Shown: positions 40,417 to 49,691, counted from the first letter of the stretch. The stretch is 64,000 bases of DNA from DAITAZ01 sp036824045 (GCA_036824045.1 DAITAZ010000007.1:1-64000), one strand, 5' to 3'. Numbers and translations are program-made. Notes: a model not told the origin generated them from the letters alone.

Positions 40417-42591
40417 ATGTTGCCCGCCGCTGCCCCGCAGCCTCCTCGCCCGTCCGTCCCGGGCTTGAACTCCTTGCTCGTACCAGCGGCCCTGCTGTTG
40501 TTCGTGCTGCCCATGGCGCATGTGACGGCGGTGCGCAGCCTGGCGCTGGTGGCGACCGTGGTGGCGCTGGCGGTGTACCTGCGGCGTCAGCGGCCCGCCA
40601 GGCCACCCCTGCTGGGGGTGTTCGGCCTGTGGCTGCTGGTGGGGCTGGCGTCGGTTTTGGGCGCCGCTGCTCCCGGGGAATCCCTGGGGGAACTGAAAAC
40701 CGATGTGCTCCATTCCGCCATCGGTTTTGCCGCGTGCTACCTGCTGGCCAGTGTCCCACGGGGTTTCCGCGTGCTGCGGCGGGTGACCGCCACCAGCATG
40801 CTGCTGCTTTCCACCCTGGCGGCCCTGTCCTTCGCCCTCCACGGCGAGTGGCGCAACGGCTACCACAACGCCCTGGGGGAATACAGCACTGCGATATCCA
40901 TCATGCTGCCGCTGGTGCTCACCGCGCTGTTGCCCGGCCCGCTCCGGGCGCGCCCCCGGGAGCAGGTGCTGGTGTGGCTGGCGGTGGCCATGGCGGCCTA
41001 TGGCGCCTACCTGGCGCGCAGCCGGGGCATGTGGATCGTGCTCGCGCTGATCGCCGTTGCCGCGCTGGTGGATGCGGCCCGGCGCGCCGGCTGGCGGCGC
41101 TGGGTGCTGCTGGCGGCCACGGCGGTGGTGGCGGGCGGCGCCCTGTTCGCGGCCCACGTGGTGAGCAAGCAGCGCAACACCGAGCTCACCGCCCTCCATG
41201 ATCGGGAGCATATCTATGCCTTCTCCCTCGGCCAGATTGCCCAGCGGCCTTTGCTGGGGCATGGCTTCGGGCGGGAGACCAATCGGGAGGCCTACGGGCA
41301 GGCGTTTCCCGGGCGCTATTTCTGGCATTCGCACAACGTGCTGCTTTCCTACGGCGAACAGATGGGAATACCGGGCGTGGCGATCGCGCTGGCACTCTTC
41401 GCCAGCCTGCTGGTCCTGTTCGCCCGCCTGCGGCGCCACGCGGACGAAGCCGCCGCCCAGGCCGGAACGGTGGGGTTGGTGCTGGTGCTGGTCTTCTTTC
41501 TCAAAAACATGAGCGACATGTTTTTCTACGGGCAGACGCTCAACTATTTCTGGTGCCACTGCGGCCTGCTGCTGGGCTTCGGCCAGGCCAGCGCCCGGGC
41601 GGCGCGGCAGGCCGCCGGGCGCCGCATCCTGGTCATCCGCACCGACAACATCGGCGATCTGGTGTGCACCACGCCGCTGCTGACGGGGCTGCGGCGGCGC
41701 TTTCCCGGGGCCTGGATCGGCGTGCTGGCCAATACCTACAACGCTCCGATCCTGGCCGGCCACCCGGACGTGGACGAGCTTTTCGTCTATGCCAAGGCCA
41801 AGCACCGCGCAGCCGGTCAAACCGTGCCAGGCATTCACTGGGCCCGGCTGCGGATGATCCTGCGCTTGCGTGCCATGGAGTTGGACGAGGTGATCGTCGC
41901 CACGCCCGGAGGCAATGCCAGCGCCCATCGCTTTGCCCGGCTGGTGGCGCCGCGGCGGGTGCTGGTGGCCGATGGCGCCGTGGGCGGGCACGAGGTGGAG
42001 CGGGTGTATTCGGTGATGGCGGCGTGGGGTGAGGCCGGCTCCCCGCCCCCTTGCCACATCGTTGCCCCTGTCGATGCGGTGGCGCAGGCGCGCGCCCGCA
42101 TCCCGGCGGACTGGGCGGGGCAGCCGGTGGTGGGCTTGTCCATCAGCGCCCGCAAGCCAAGCCAGCGCTGGCCGGTGGAACACTACGCGGGATTGGTGGC
42201 CGCCCTGCACCGGGAGCGCCGCTGCGTCTTCCTCCTCTTCTGGTCGCCCGGCGCCGAAGATGATCCCCGCCACCCGGGCGACGATGGCAAGGCGGCGCGG
42301 CTGGTCGAGCTCTGCGCAGGACTGCCGCTGCTGCCCATGCCCACGGCGACGCTGGGCGAGCTGATGGCGGGGCTGGCGTGTTGCGACAGCGTGGTGTGCA
42401 GCGATGGCGGTGCCATGCACGTGGCGGCAGGGCTGGGCAAGCCCATCGTCTGCTTTTTCGGCCAGTCCGACGAGACCCGCTGGCATCCCTGGCGGGTCGC
42501 CCATCGGGTGCTTGCCCCGAGCAGCCGCCAGGTGGCGGATGTGAGCGTGGCCGAGGCCGTCAGGGCCTGGCATTCCCTCCCCCAGAGCTGA
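40417..42591 (+). CDS. O-antigen ligase (WaaL)-like domain fused to a family 9 glycosyltransferase
   Basis: 724 residues from the ATG at 40417; a GTG at 40387 is the alternative. A TATAAT -10 box at 40365-40370 fits the ATG better, leaving a 40-base leader. Residues about 18-385 are an O-antigen ligase/polymerase-type membrane protein with about ten helices and the periplasmic-loop signature ending FWHSHNVLLSYGEQMGIPG. Residues about 400-724 are a complete GT9 enzyme (RRILVIRTDNIGDLVCTTPLLTGLRRRFP, GLSISARKPSQRWPVEHYAG, VCSDGGAMHVAAGLGKPIVCFFG). The frame is continuous with no stop between. Ligation normally occurs in the periplasm and GT9 transfer in the cytoplasm, so the C-terminal domain must be cytosolic. 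Confidence 0.85.
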   Translation: MLPAAAPQPPRPSVPGLNSLLVPAALLLFVLPMAHVTAVRSLALVATVVALAVYLRRQRPARPPLLGVFGLWLLVGLASVLGAAAPGESLGELKTDVLHSAIGFAACYLLASVPRGFRVLRRVTATSMLLLSTLAALSFALHGEWRNGYHNALGEYSTAISIMLPLVLTALLPGPLRARPREQVLVWLAVAMAAYGAYLARSRGMWIVLALIAVAALVDAARRAGWRRWVLLAATAVVAGGALFAAHVVSKQRNTELTALHDREHIYAFSLGQIAQRPLLGHGFGRETNREAYGQAFPGRYFWHSHNVLLSYGEQMGIPGVAIALALFASLLVLFARLRRHADEAAAQAGTVGLVLVLVFFLKNMSDMFFYGQTLNYFWCHCGLLLGFGQASARAARQAAGRRILVIRTDNIGDLVCTTPLLTGLRRRFPGAWIGVLANTYNAPILAGHPDVDELFVYAKAKHRAAGQTVPGIHWARLRMILRLRAMELDEVIVATPGGNASAHRFARLVAPRRVLVADGAVGGHEVERVYSVMAAWGEAGSPPPCHIVAPVDAVAQARARIPADWAGQPVVGLSISARKPSQRWPVEHYAGLVAALHRERRCVFLLFWSPGAEDDPRHPGDDGKAARLVELCAGLPLLPMPTATLGELMAGLACCDSVVCSDGGAMHVAAGLGKPIVCFFGQSDETRWHPWRVAHRVLAPSSRQVADVSVAEAVRAWHSLPQS

Positions 42592-42681
42592 AACAAAGGC
42601 AGCAACCCGCGTCACTTTCGTTGCGGGGTGTTGCCGCGAAGCAGTAAAGTGCAGCGTTTTGTAAGGGAATTATCGCGGCCG

Positions 42682-43923
42682 ATGGCGAAGATCCTGGTTG
42701 TGGATGACGAGATGGGCATCCGAGAGCTCCTCTCCGAAATCCTCTCCGACGAAGGGCATGACATCCTGCTCGCCGAGAATGCGACGGCGGCGCGGGCTGC
42801 GCGTGCCCAGGGGGCGCCCGATCTCGTGCTGCTGGACATCTGGATGCCGGACACCGATGGCGTCACCCTGCTGCGCGAATGGTCGGTGGCCGGGCAACTG
42901 ACCATGCCGGTGATCATGATGTCCGGCCACGGCACCATCGACACCGCCGTCGAGGCCACCCGCATCGGCGCCATGGATTTCCTGGAAAAGCCCATCGCCC
43001 TGCAAAAGCTGCTCGCCGCCGTGCGCCGGGGGCTGCAGCGCCAGCCCCTGCCGGCGGCCCATCTGACGGTGCAGGCCGCGGCGGGCTCTCCGGGCACGCT
43101 GGCGGAGCAGGTGGAAATCCTGGCGGCGCGCCTGGATAGCAGCCGTCTGGTCACCCTGGTCTGCCCGGAGAGCGGGCTGTCGGCCTTTCTCGTCCGGCTG
43201 CTGCGGCAAAGCGGTACGACCTGGCTTGATCTGGCACATCACCCCGGGGCCGTCGATGTGGCCATGCTGGAAAGCGCCGAGGGCGGGGTGCTCTACGTTC
43301 CCGAACTCGGCGAGCTTTCCCGCATGCAGCAGAAGAGCCTGGCTTTCGTCGCCGAGCGTCTGGAGCGGCACCAGTTGCGGCTCCTGGTCGCCACCCGGCT
43401 GGAGCAGGATGAACTGGTGGAGAAGGGATGGGAGCCGGTACTGGTCCAGCGCTTGTTTGCCCAGGCCAGCCGTCCCCCCGGTTTTTCCGACCTGCGGGAT
43501 GAGCTCCCGGAACTGGCCCGCGCGGTGCTGGCCGATCTGGTCGCCTCGGGCGATATACCGACCTGCAATCTGGCCGATGACGCCGTGGCGGCGCTGGCGG
43601 GGTTCCGCTGGAATGACGGCTTTGCCGAACTCCGCAACGCCTTGCGCAATGCCTTTCAGCGGGCGAAGGACGGCGCCTTGGGTGCGGACGCGGTGGCCGG
43701 CCTGTTGCGCCACACCCCGGCCCTGGTGGACCCGCACCTGTTCGAGCAGCCCCTGCGGGAAGCCCGCGAAGCCTTCGAGCGGATCTATTTCGAACACCAC
43801 CTGGAGCTGGCCGGGGGCAACATGACCCGTCTGGCCGAGCGCACCGGGCTGGAGCGCACCCATCTTTACCGCAAGCTCAAGCAACTGGGCCTGCAGGCGG
43901 GCAAGCGGGGCGACGACGCCTGA
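42682..43923 (+). CDS. NtrX-like response regulator with degenerate AAA+ domain
   Basis: 413 residues. Receiver domain (1-120) has D8, D9, phosphoacceptor D52 (LVLLDIWMPDTDG), MSGHG and the KP dipeptide, so phosphorylation should work. The middle domain (about 135-330) aligns with sigma-54 activators but lacks Walker A (VTLVCPESGLSAF replaces GESGTGKE) and lacks GAFTGA; only the AEGGVLYVPELGELSRMQQK strand, matching the usual Walker B/second half, is recognisable. The C-terminus is a Fis-type helix-turn-helix (GGNMTRLAERTGLERTHLYRKLKQLGL). It cannot activate sigma-54 by ATP hydrolysis in the usual way and probably acts as a DNA-binding repressor or sigma-70 modulator (inference). No histidine kinase gene adjoins. 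Confidence 0.83.
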   Translation: MAKILVVDDEMGIRELLSEILSDEGHDILLAENATAARAARAQGAPDLVLLDIWMPDTDGVTLLREWSVAGQLTMPVIMMSGHGTIDTAVEATRIGAMDFLEKPIALQKLLAAVRRGLQRQPLPAAHLTVQAAAGSPGTLAEQVEILAARLDSSRLVTLVCPESGLSAFLVRLLRQSGTTWLDLAHHPGAVDVAMLESAEGGVLYVPELGELSRMQQKSLAFVAERLERHQLRLLVATRLEQDELVEKGWEPVLVQRLFAQASRPPGFSDLRDELPELARAVLADLVASGDIPTCNLADDAVAALAGFRWNDGFAELRNALRNAFQRAKDGALGADAVAGLLRHTPALVDPHLFEQPLREAREAFERIYFEHHLELAGGNMTRLAERTGLERTHLYRKLKQLGLQAGKRGDDA

Positions 43924-44052
43924 TTTTGACCTCCCGGGCTTCCCTTGCCCGGGGTGGCACATTACCATGCAGGCCGGCCGTGGCTCCCCCGCCCAGGGGC
44001 GGGCCGCCCGGGCCCGCCTGGGGCCACCCCCGGCGCTGACTGGCAGATCGAT
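43924..44052 (+). other. GC-rich hairpin leader between the regulator and hemE
   Basis: Only 129 bp. CCCGGG at 43933-43938 and 43948-43953 can pair, and 43980-44027 can form a longer stem (GTGGC with GCCAC at the ends, GGCGGGCC with GGCCCGCC near the middle) without a T-run. It may act as a weak terminator or mRNA structure ahead of hemE; I see no clear promoter. Confidence 0.4.
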
Positions 44053-45120
44053 ATGTCCCGACCCCGTAACGATACTTTTCTCCGGGCGGCCTTGCGCCAG
44101 CCCACCGAATACACCCCCCTCTGGCTGATGCGCCAGGCCGGGCGCTACCTCCCCGAATACTGCGAAACCCGGCGCCGGGCGGGCAATTTCATGGCCCTGT
44201 GCCAGAGTCCAGGCCTCGCCACCGAGGTGACCCTGCAGCCCCTGGCCCGCTACAACCTGGACGCGGCCATCCTGTTCTCGGACATCCTCACCGTGCCCGA
44301 CGCCATGGGGCTTGGCCTGTACTTCGCCGAGGGCGAGGGCCCGCGCTTCGAGCGGCCGCTGCGGGAGGAATGGGAAATCCGCGACCTGAAAGCGCCGGAC
44401 CCCTATGGCCACCTCCGCTACGTGATGGACGCCGTGTCCGAGATCCGCCGGGCGCTGGACAACTCGGTCCCCCTGATCGGGTTCTCCGGCAGTCCCTATA
44501 CACTGGCGTGTTACATGGTCGAGGGTGGCTCTTCCAGCGATTTCCGGCGCATCAAGACCATGCTCTACGACCGCCCGGACCTGCTGCATCGCATTCTGGA
44601 CGTGACTGCCCAGGCGGTGACTGCCTACCTCAATGCCCAGATCGAGAGTGGCGCCCAGGCGGTGATGATCTTCGACACCTGGGGGGGCTCCTTGTCCCAC
44701 CGGGCGTATCGGGAGTTCTCGCTTGCCTACATGGCGCGCATCGTCGCCGGGCTGACCCGCGAGAAGGACGGGGAGCGCATCCCCGTGATCGTATTCACCA
44801 AGGGCGGTGGCCTGTGGCTGGAAGACATCGCGGCCATTGGTTGCGATGCGCTGGGCCTGGACTGGACGGTGGATATTGGCCAGGCCCGCCAGCGCGTGGG
44901 CGACAAGGTGGCGCTCCAGGGCAATCTGGACCCGAACGTGCTGTTCGCCTCCCCGGAGGTGGTCGCGACCGAAGCCCGCCGGGTGCTCGACAGCTACGGC
45001 GCGCATCCGGGCCACATCTTCAACCTGGGGCACGGCATTTCCCAGTTCACCCCGCCGGACCGGGTGGAGGCGCTGGTGGAAACCGTGCACAGCCACAGCC
45101 GGGCGCTGCGTCAGGGTTGA
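44053..45120 (+). CDS. hemE: Uroporphyrinogen decarboxylase HemE
   Basis: 355 residues, ATG at 44053. Decarboxylates uroporphyrinogen III to coproporphyrinogen III. Signature PLWLMRQAGRYLPEY near the N-terminus, ILFSDILTVPDAMG, GFSGSPYTLACYMVEG, MIFDTWGG and GNLDPNVLF, all standard. Uroporphyrinogen III is also the branch point for the corrin ring, so this enzyme competes with the cobalamin pathway represented elsewhere in the window. Followed by a strong terminator. Confidence 0.96.
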   Translation: MSRPRNDTFLRAALRQPTEYTPLWLMRQAGRYLPEYCETRRRAGNFMALCQSPGLATEVTLQPLARYNLDAAILFSDILTVPDAMGLGLYFAEGEGPRFERPLREEWEIRDLKAPDPYGHLRYVMDAVSEIRRALDNSVPLIGFSGSPYTLACYMVEGGSSSDFRRIKTMLYDRPDLLHRILDVTAQAVTAYLNAQIESGAQAVMIFDTWGGSLSHRAYREFSLAYMARIVAGLTREKDGERIPVIVFTKGGGLWLEDIAAIGCDALGLDWTVDIGQARQRVGDKVALQGNLDPNVLFASPEVVATEARRVLDSYGAHPGHIFNLGHGISQFTPPDRVEALVETVHSHSRALRQG

Positions 45121-45135
45121 TCGTCTCGGTACCGG

Positions 45136-45170
45136 CCCGGCTGTCACCTTGCGGTGACAGCCGGGTTTTT
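45136..45170 (+). terminator. Intrinsic terminator of hemE
   Basis: 13-bp perfect stem (45136-45148 with 45153-45165), TTGC loop and a T5 tract at 45166-45170. Confidence 0.93.
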
Positions 45171-45710
45171 GTTTCGGCCATGCCCGGGCACGCACTGCCG
45201 GAAACCTGACGGGCGGGGAAGGCAGTCGCCCCCCGGCCAGTGTGGGGAGTGCCGAAGCGTGAGCGTTTCCGTCAGGCCTCGCTCCGTCCGGGCGGGTGCA
45301 AGTGATCAAAGCAGCAACATTGCATGCTGGATGTGAGTTGATACTCAGCCGCCGAAGGCCATCTGCCGGGCTTCTGCAATCCCCAACTCAAGTGGCGAGT
45401 TATACACAGCGGGCAACGCAAAAATATACTGTCGGGCATAGACGTCAGGTATATGCTATCAAAGCGGCAACAATTTGTTTTTGTTGGATAATATTTTCTG
45501 TTGGTGAGCATTTACACGATCGCCGCGTGCTTGACAAGTCGGCCGATGCGTTTCACGGCGCCGAAAAGCCACAGAATTATCCACAGGCTGAGGGCGGTGT
45601 GGAAAAGCCAGTTCTTCCAGTGTCTTAGGGAACAGAGCCCGGAAAATCCCTTAATTCGGACCAGCAACTAACTGATCCATCGCGAATCAAAGAACGCACG
45701 GTTCACTGCA
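45171..45710. other. Long intergenic region with DnaA-box-like sites and AT-rich tract
   Basis: 540 bp after the hemE terminator without a credible gene. Matches to the DnaA box TTATNCACA: TTATACACA (45400-45408) and TTATCCACA (45577-45585), both exact, and TTTTCCACA on the minus strand (45607-45599), a relaxed match. AT-rich stretch 45420-45515 (with ATAATATTTTCTG). The 15-mer ATCAAAGCAGCAACA (45305-45319) recurs with one change at 45458-45472. Looks like a DnaA-bound control region or a replication origin candidate; the neighbour priA restarts replication forks. Confidence 0.5.
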
Positions 45711-47930
45711 ATGGCAATTATCCGGGTCGCCCTCGATCTTCCCCTGCCGCGGCTGTTCGACTACCAGGTGGATGACGCCGGGCTGGGTGATGTCGGCCGC
45801 TGCGCGCGGGTGCCATTTGCCGGCCGCGAGCTGACGGGCGTGATCTGGGAAGTGGCGCCTTGCAGCGATGTGCCCCTCGACCGCCTCAAACCTGCCCGCG
45901 CCATCCTGCGCGACGTGCCGCCCTTGCCGGAGGAATGGCGGGAACTGGTGTCCTTCTGCAGCCAGTACTACCACGTGCCCCTGGGGCAGGTGACGGCGCT
46001 TGCCCTGCCACCAGACTTGCGCCGGGCGGCGCTCTCCCGCCCGCCCCGGGGGGCGCTGCAGTGGTTCGTGCTCACGGCGCTGGGGCGGGAGGGCCTGGGC
46101 CAGTTACGCCGGGGCAGCGCGGCGAGGCGGGTGGCCGAGATGCTGGGGGGGCAGGCGGCGCCCGTGTGCCTGGTGCCCGAGGGCGCGCCGGAGCCGTCAC
46201 CTGCCGGTGCCCTGGCCGTGGCGGCCAGCTCCGACGCCTTGCGCCGTGCACTGAACGAGCTGGCCGGTCGGGGCTGGATCGCCAGGGCGGAGCCGCCCCG
46301 GGATGGCCGCGCGATGGTCGGGCCGCCGCTGGTGCCGGAGCAGGCGGAGGCCCTGGCGGCCCTGTGCGCCGGGTTGGGCAGCTTTCGTGCCTTTCTGCTG
46401 CACGGGGTGACCGGCAGTGGCAAGACCGAGGTGTATCTGCGCCTCATCGAGCAGGTGCTGGCTGACGGCCGCCAGGCCTTGATGCTGGTGCCGGAGATCG
46501 GCCTGACCCCGCAGCAGGAGGGGCGGGTGCGGCGGCGCTTTCCCGGCGCCCGCATCGTCAGCCTGCACAGCGGGCTGGGGCCGGCCGAACGCAGCCGCGC
46601 GTTTCTCGAAGCCATGGCGGGCGAGGCGGACATCGTGCTGGGCACGCGCCTTTCCATCTTCACGCCCCTGCCCCGGCTGGGGGTGATCGTGGTGGATGAG
46701 GAGCACGACGCGAGCTTCAAGCAGCAGGATGGCGTGCGCTATTCCGCCCGCGATCTGGCCATCTGGCGGGCGCGGCAGCGTGGGGTACCGATCGTGCTCG
46801 GCTCCGCGACGCCCTCCTACGAAAGCTTCTTCCACGCCCACGGTGGTCGTTACACCTTGCTGGAAATGCGCCAGCGGGCAGTGGCCGATGCCTTGCCCAC
46901 GGTGCGCTGCGTGGATACCCGCGATCTCAAGCTGGACAACGGCGTTTCCGAGCATCTCTTCGCTGCCATCGAGGCGCGGCTGGCCCGGGGCGAGCAAAGC
47001 CTCGTCTTTCTCAACCGCCGTGGCTACGCCCCGGTGCTGGCCTGCCCCTGGTGCGGTTGGGTGAGCCAGTGTCGTCACTGCGCCGCCAACATGGTGGTGC
47101 ATCTGGCCGAGCAGAGCCTGCGCTGCCACCACTGCAGCGCCCACGCCCCCATACCCCGTACCTGCCCCGTTTGCGGCAACGTGGATATCCATGCCTTCGG
47201 CCGCGGCACCCAGCGGGTGGAAGAGACGCTCCAGACACGCTTTCCCCAGGCCCGGGTGCTGCGGGTGGACCGGGACAGCGCCCGCACCCACCGCCAGTCC
47301 GAAGCCATGCTGGAGGCCATCCGCAAGGGCGAGGCGGACATCCTGGTGGGCACCCAGATGCTGGCCAAGGGCCATGATTTCCCGCGCCTGACCCTGGTCG
47401 GCATCCTTGGCGGGGATGCGTCGCTGCACGCGGCCGACTTCCGCGCTCCGGAACGGCTCTTCGCCCAGCTCATGCAGGTGGGGGGGCGGGCAGGGCGGGC
47501 CGACCTGCCCGGGGAAGTGCTGATCCAGACCCAGTTCCCCGATCACCCCCTGTACCAGGCGCTGACCGCCCACGACTACAACCGCTTTGCCGAGCAGCAG
47601 CTCGGCGAACGCCGTGACGCGGGATTCCCGCCTTTCGCCTTCCAGTCGGTGCTGCGGGCCGAAGCGCCGGAACTGGAAATGGCCGAAACCTGGCTCAAGG
47701 CTGCTGCGGCCCTGGCGCGGGAGGTGGAGCCCGAAGGCGTGCAGATCTACGACCCGGTGCCCATGCGCATGGCGCGCCGGGCCAACGTGGAGCGCGCCCA
47801 GCTCCTGGTGGAATCCGCGCGTCGGCCCGCCTTGCAGGCGTTTCTTGGCCGCTGGCTGCACCGGCTCTACGCGGGCCGTGCGCCGCGGGAGTTGCGCTGG
47901 CACCTGGATGTGGACCCGCTGGAACTCTGA
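45711..47930 (+). CDS. priA: Primosomal protein N' (replication restart helicase PriA)
   Basis: 739 residues. N-terminal DNA-binding domain (IIRVALDLPLPRLFDYQV), helicase core with Walker A VTGSGKTEVYLRLIE, DEEH motif II in VVDEEHDASFKQ, SATPS motif III, and the zinc-binding insert with CPWCGWVSQCRHC and CHHCSAHAPIPRTCPVC. GTQMLAKGHDFPRLTLV and QVGGRAGR are motifs V and VI. Typical full length. Loads DnaB at stalled forks. Confidence 0.96.
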   Translation: MAIIRVALDLPLPRLFDYQVDDAGLGDVGRCARVPFAGRELTGVIWEVAPCSDVPLDRLKPARAILRDVPPLPEEWRELVSFCSQYYHVPLGQVTALALPPDLRRAALSRPPRGALQWFVLTALGREGLGQLRRGSAARRVAEMLGGQAAPVCLVPEGAPEPSPAGALAVAASSDALRRALNELAGRGWIARAEPPRDGRAMVGPPLVPEQAEALAALCAGLGSFRAFLLHGVTGSGKTEVYLRLIEQVLADGRQALMLVPEIGLTPQQEGRVRRRFPGARIVSLHSGLGPAERSRAFLEAMAGEADIVLGTRLSIFTPLPRLGVIVVDEEHDASFKQQDGVRYSARDLAIWRARQRGVPIVLGSATPSYESFFHAHGGRYTLLEMRQRAVADALPTVRCVDTRDLKLDNGVSEHLFAAIEARLARGEQSLVFLNRRGYAPVLACPWCGWVSQCRHCAANMVVHLAEQSLRCHHCSAHAPIPRTCPVCGNVDIHAFGRGTQRVEETLQTRFPQARVLRVDRDSARTHRQSEAMLEAIRKGEADILVGTQMLAKGHDFPRLTLVGILGGDASLHAADFRAPERLFAQLMQVGGRAGRADLPGEVLIQTQFPDHPLYQALTAHDYNRFAEQQLGERRDAGFPPFAFQSVLRAEAPELEMAETWLKAAAALAREVEPEGVQIYDPVPMRMARRANVERAQLLVESARRPALQAFLGRWLHRLYAGRAPRELRWHLDVDPLEL

Positions 47931-48039
47931 TCGCCCTGCCCGGTCCATGCTGAGCTTGCCCTGCGCTTGCGTTGTGTCACAGATCCGATGACGGTCGTTG
48001 CTGCAACGCAATACAAGTTGGTGTAGGCTTGCACAAACC

Positions 48040-48336
48040 ATGCTCGCACTCTTCCGCCTCCTTCTGCTGAGTATCACCCTCTTCGGCACCACCGTCGCCC
48101 TGGCGGCGGAGTTCGTCGACGACACCCGTGAGGCCTGCGCCGAGCTGTGCGCCCAAGGCGACGCCGGGGAGCGGGGCGAGCACGTGGAACCCCAGGCCGA
48201 CTGCGAAAACATCCCCCTGTTGCTCATGTCGCCGCGGCTGATGGTCGAAACCCCGGCCGGTGTCGTGCCCTGGGTGCCCATTGCCCGGGCGGGCCACATC
48301 CCGCCCCCCGCCACGCCGCCTCCCCGCCGGGGCTGA
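48040..48336 (+). CDS. Small exported protein at the CzcI position of the metal efflux operon
   Basis: 98 residues from the ATG at 48040. Signal peptide (LLLLSITLFGTTVALAAE), then a short acidic mature part with CAELC and a third cysteine in ADCEN, ending Pro-rich. Lies 112 bp before the CzcC gene. A small periplasmic protein (CzcI) with a regulatory role occupies this slot in czc operons of other betaproteobacteria; sequence similarity to CzcI is not evident by eye, so this is inference from position and the cysteines. An inverted repeat GCCGGA/TCCGGC at 48425-48441 lies just before the next start. Confidence 0.65.
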   Translation: MLALFRLLLLSITLFGTTVALAAEFVDDTREACAELCAQGDAGERGEHVEPQADCENIPLLLMSPRLMVETPAGVVPWVPIARAGHIPPPATPPPRRG

Positions 48337-48448
48337 ACCCCGCGAGGCTGCGGGCGGCCTCTCCCCTGCCCGACCCCTGACCGGCTGCCGCTGCTGCGGC
48401 GGGCCGGAGTTCGTGTCGTTTGCTGCCGGAACATGTCCGGCCGAAATA

Positions 48449-49678
48449 ATGAAAAAACTGCTATCCCCGCTCTTGATTGCGGTAGCCACACTGGTGGCCG
48501 CCCCATCCGCATGGGCAGAGGCCTACAGCCTCGAAGCCCTGCGCGACATGGCTCGCCAGAGCCACCCGGCGCTGCAGGCGGCCCGCCAGCAGCTGGATGC
48601 CACCCGCGCCCAGGCGCGCACCGCCGGCGCTTTCCCCAATCCGGAGGTGGAGTACCTGCAAGGGCGCAGCCGCGCCCGCCTGCCCGGCATCACCACCGGT
48701 CAGACCCGTTCCTGGGCGGTCACCCAGCGGTTGGATTATCCCAACCAGCGCAGCGCCCGGCTCGATGCCGCCGAGGCGGGCATCCGCGCCGGCGAAGCCG
48801 ACCTGCGTGCCTTCGAGCTCGACCTCTCCACCCGTCTTGCCCAGCGCTACTTCGAGCTGTTGCGACGCCAGGCCGAGCTCAAGGCCGCGCTGGAGGACCG
48901 GGGTCTGGCGGACGAGATCCACCGCCGCGTCGCCGTCCGCGTGAGCACCGGCGAAGCCGCCCGCTATGAGCTGATCAAGGCCGACGCGGAGCGCCTCAAT
49001 GCCCAGAAGGCGGCGCAGAGCGCGGAGCTGCGGGTCACCCAGGCGCGGGCGGCCCTGCGCGCGCTGGTGGGACCGGAGCTGCCCGCCGGGTTCGAGATCA
49101 GCGGCAGTCTGGAGCGGGAGGTGAGCGTGGCAACCCTGTTGGAACTGCAGGCCCGGCAGGCGAGCGCCAATCCGGATCTGGTCCGCGCCCGGGCCGAGAT
49201 CCGCCGGGCCGAAGAACTGCTGCGCCTGGAGCGTGCCCGCCGTCTGCCCGACCTGGCTCTGCGCGTGAGCGAGGACCGGGACGCGGAACTGCGCGACAGC
49301 CGGGTGGGCGTGGTGCTCACGGTGCCGCTCTGGGACCGCCGCGCCGGCCCGGTGGCCGAAGCTGCCGCCCAACTGGCCCGCAGCCGCAGCCTGCTGGCGG
49401 AGCAGGAACTCGTGCTCTCCGGCGGCCTGGAGAGCGCCTACCGGCAGTTTGAACTGGCCCGCACCCAGGTCGGCGCGCTGGAAACCGGCATCGTCAAGGC
49501 TGCCGAAGGGGCGCTCAAGGTGGCCGAGGCCGCCTGGCGCTTCGGTGAGCGGGGCATCCTCGATTACCTCGACGCCCAGCGGGTCTATCGCGCCGCCCGC
49601 AACGAACTGATCACCGCCCGCTACGACCTGCAACTGGCCGCCCTCGAGATCGAGCGCCTGGCCGCCACCGCCCAGTGA
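48449..49678 (+). CDS. CzcC-type outer-membrane efflux protein
   Basis: 409 residues, ATG at 48449. Signal peptide ending SAWAEAYSLEALRD; TolC/OEP family with two repeats (AGAFPNPEVEYLQGRSR, GERGILDYLDAQRVYRAARNELITARYDLQLA), the CzcC/CusC-like group. Outer-membrane channel of the tripartite HME-RND pump encoded by the next two genes, which follow 13 and 3 bp apart. Confidence 0.87.
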   Translation: MKKLLSPLLIAVATLVAAPSAWAEAYSLEALRDMARQSHPALQAARQQLDATRAQARTAGAFPNPEVEYLQGRSRARLPGITTGQTRSWAVTQRLDYPNQRSARLDAAEAGIRAGEADLRAFELDLSTRLAQRYFELLRRQAELKAALEDRGLADEIHRRVAVRVSTGEAARYELIKADAERLNAQKAAQSAELRVTQARAALRALVGPELPAGFEISGSLEREVSVATLLELQARQASANPDLVRARAEIRRAEELLRLERARRLPDLALRVSEDRDAELRDSRVGVVLTVPLWDRRAGPVAEAAAQLARSRSLLAEQELVLSGGLESAYRQFELARTQVGALETGIVKAAEGALKVAEAAWRFGERGILDYLDAQRVYRAARNELITARYDLQLAALEIERLAATAQ

Positions 49679-49691
49679 CCGGTACCCATTC

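Noticed and set aside
47996..48008. CGTTG-CTG-CAACG inverted repeat before the CzcI-position gene
   Set aside because: Only 5-bp arms; could be chance and does not match a metal-regulator site I can name with confidence.
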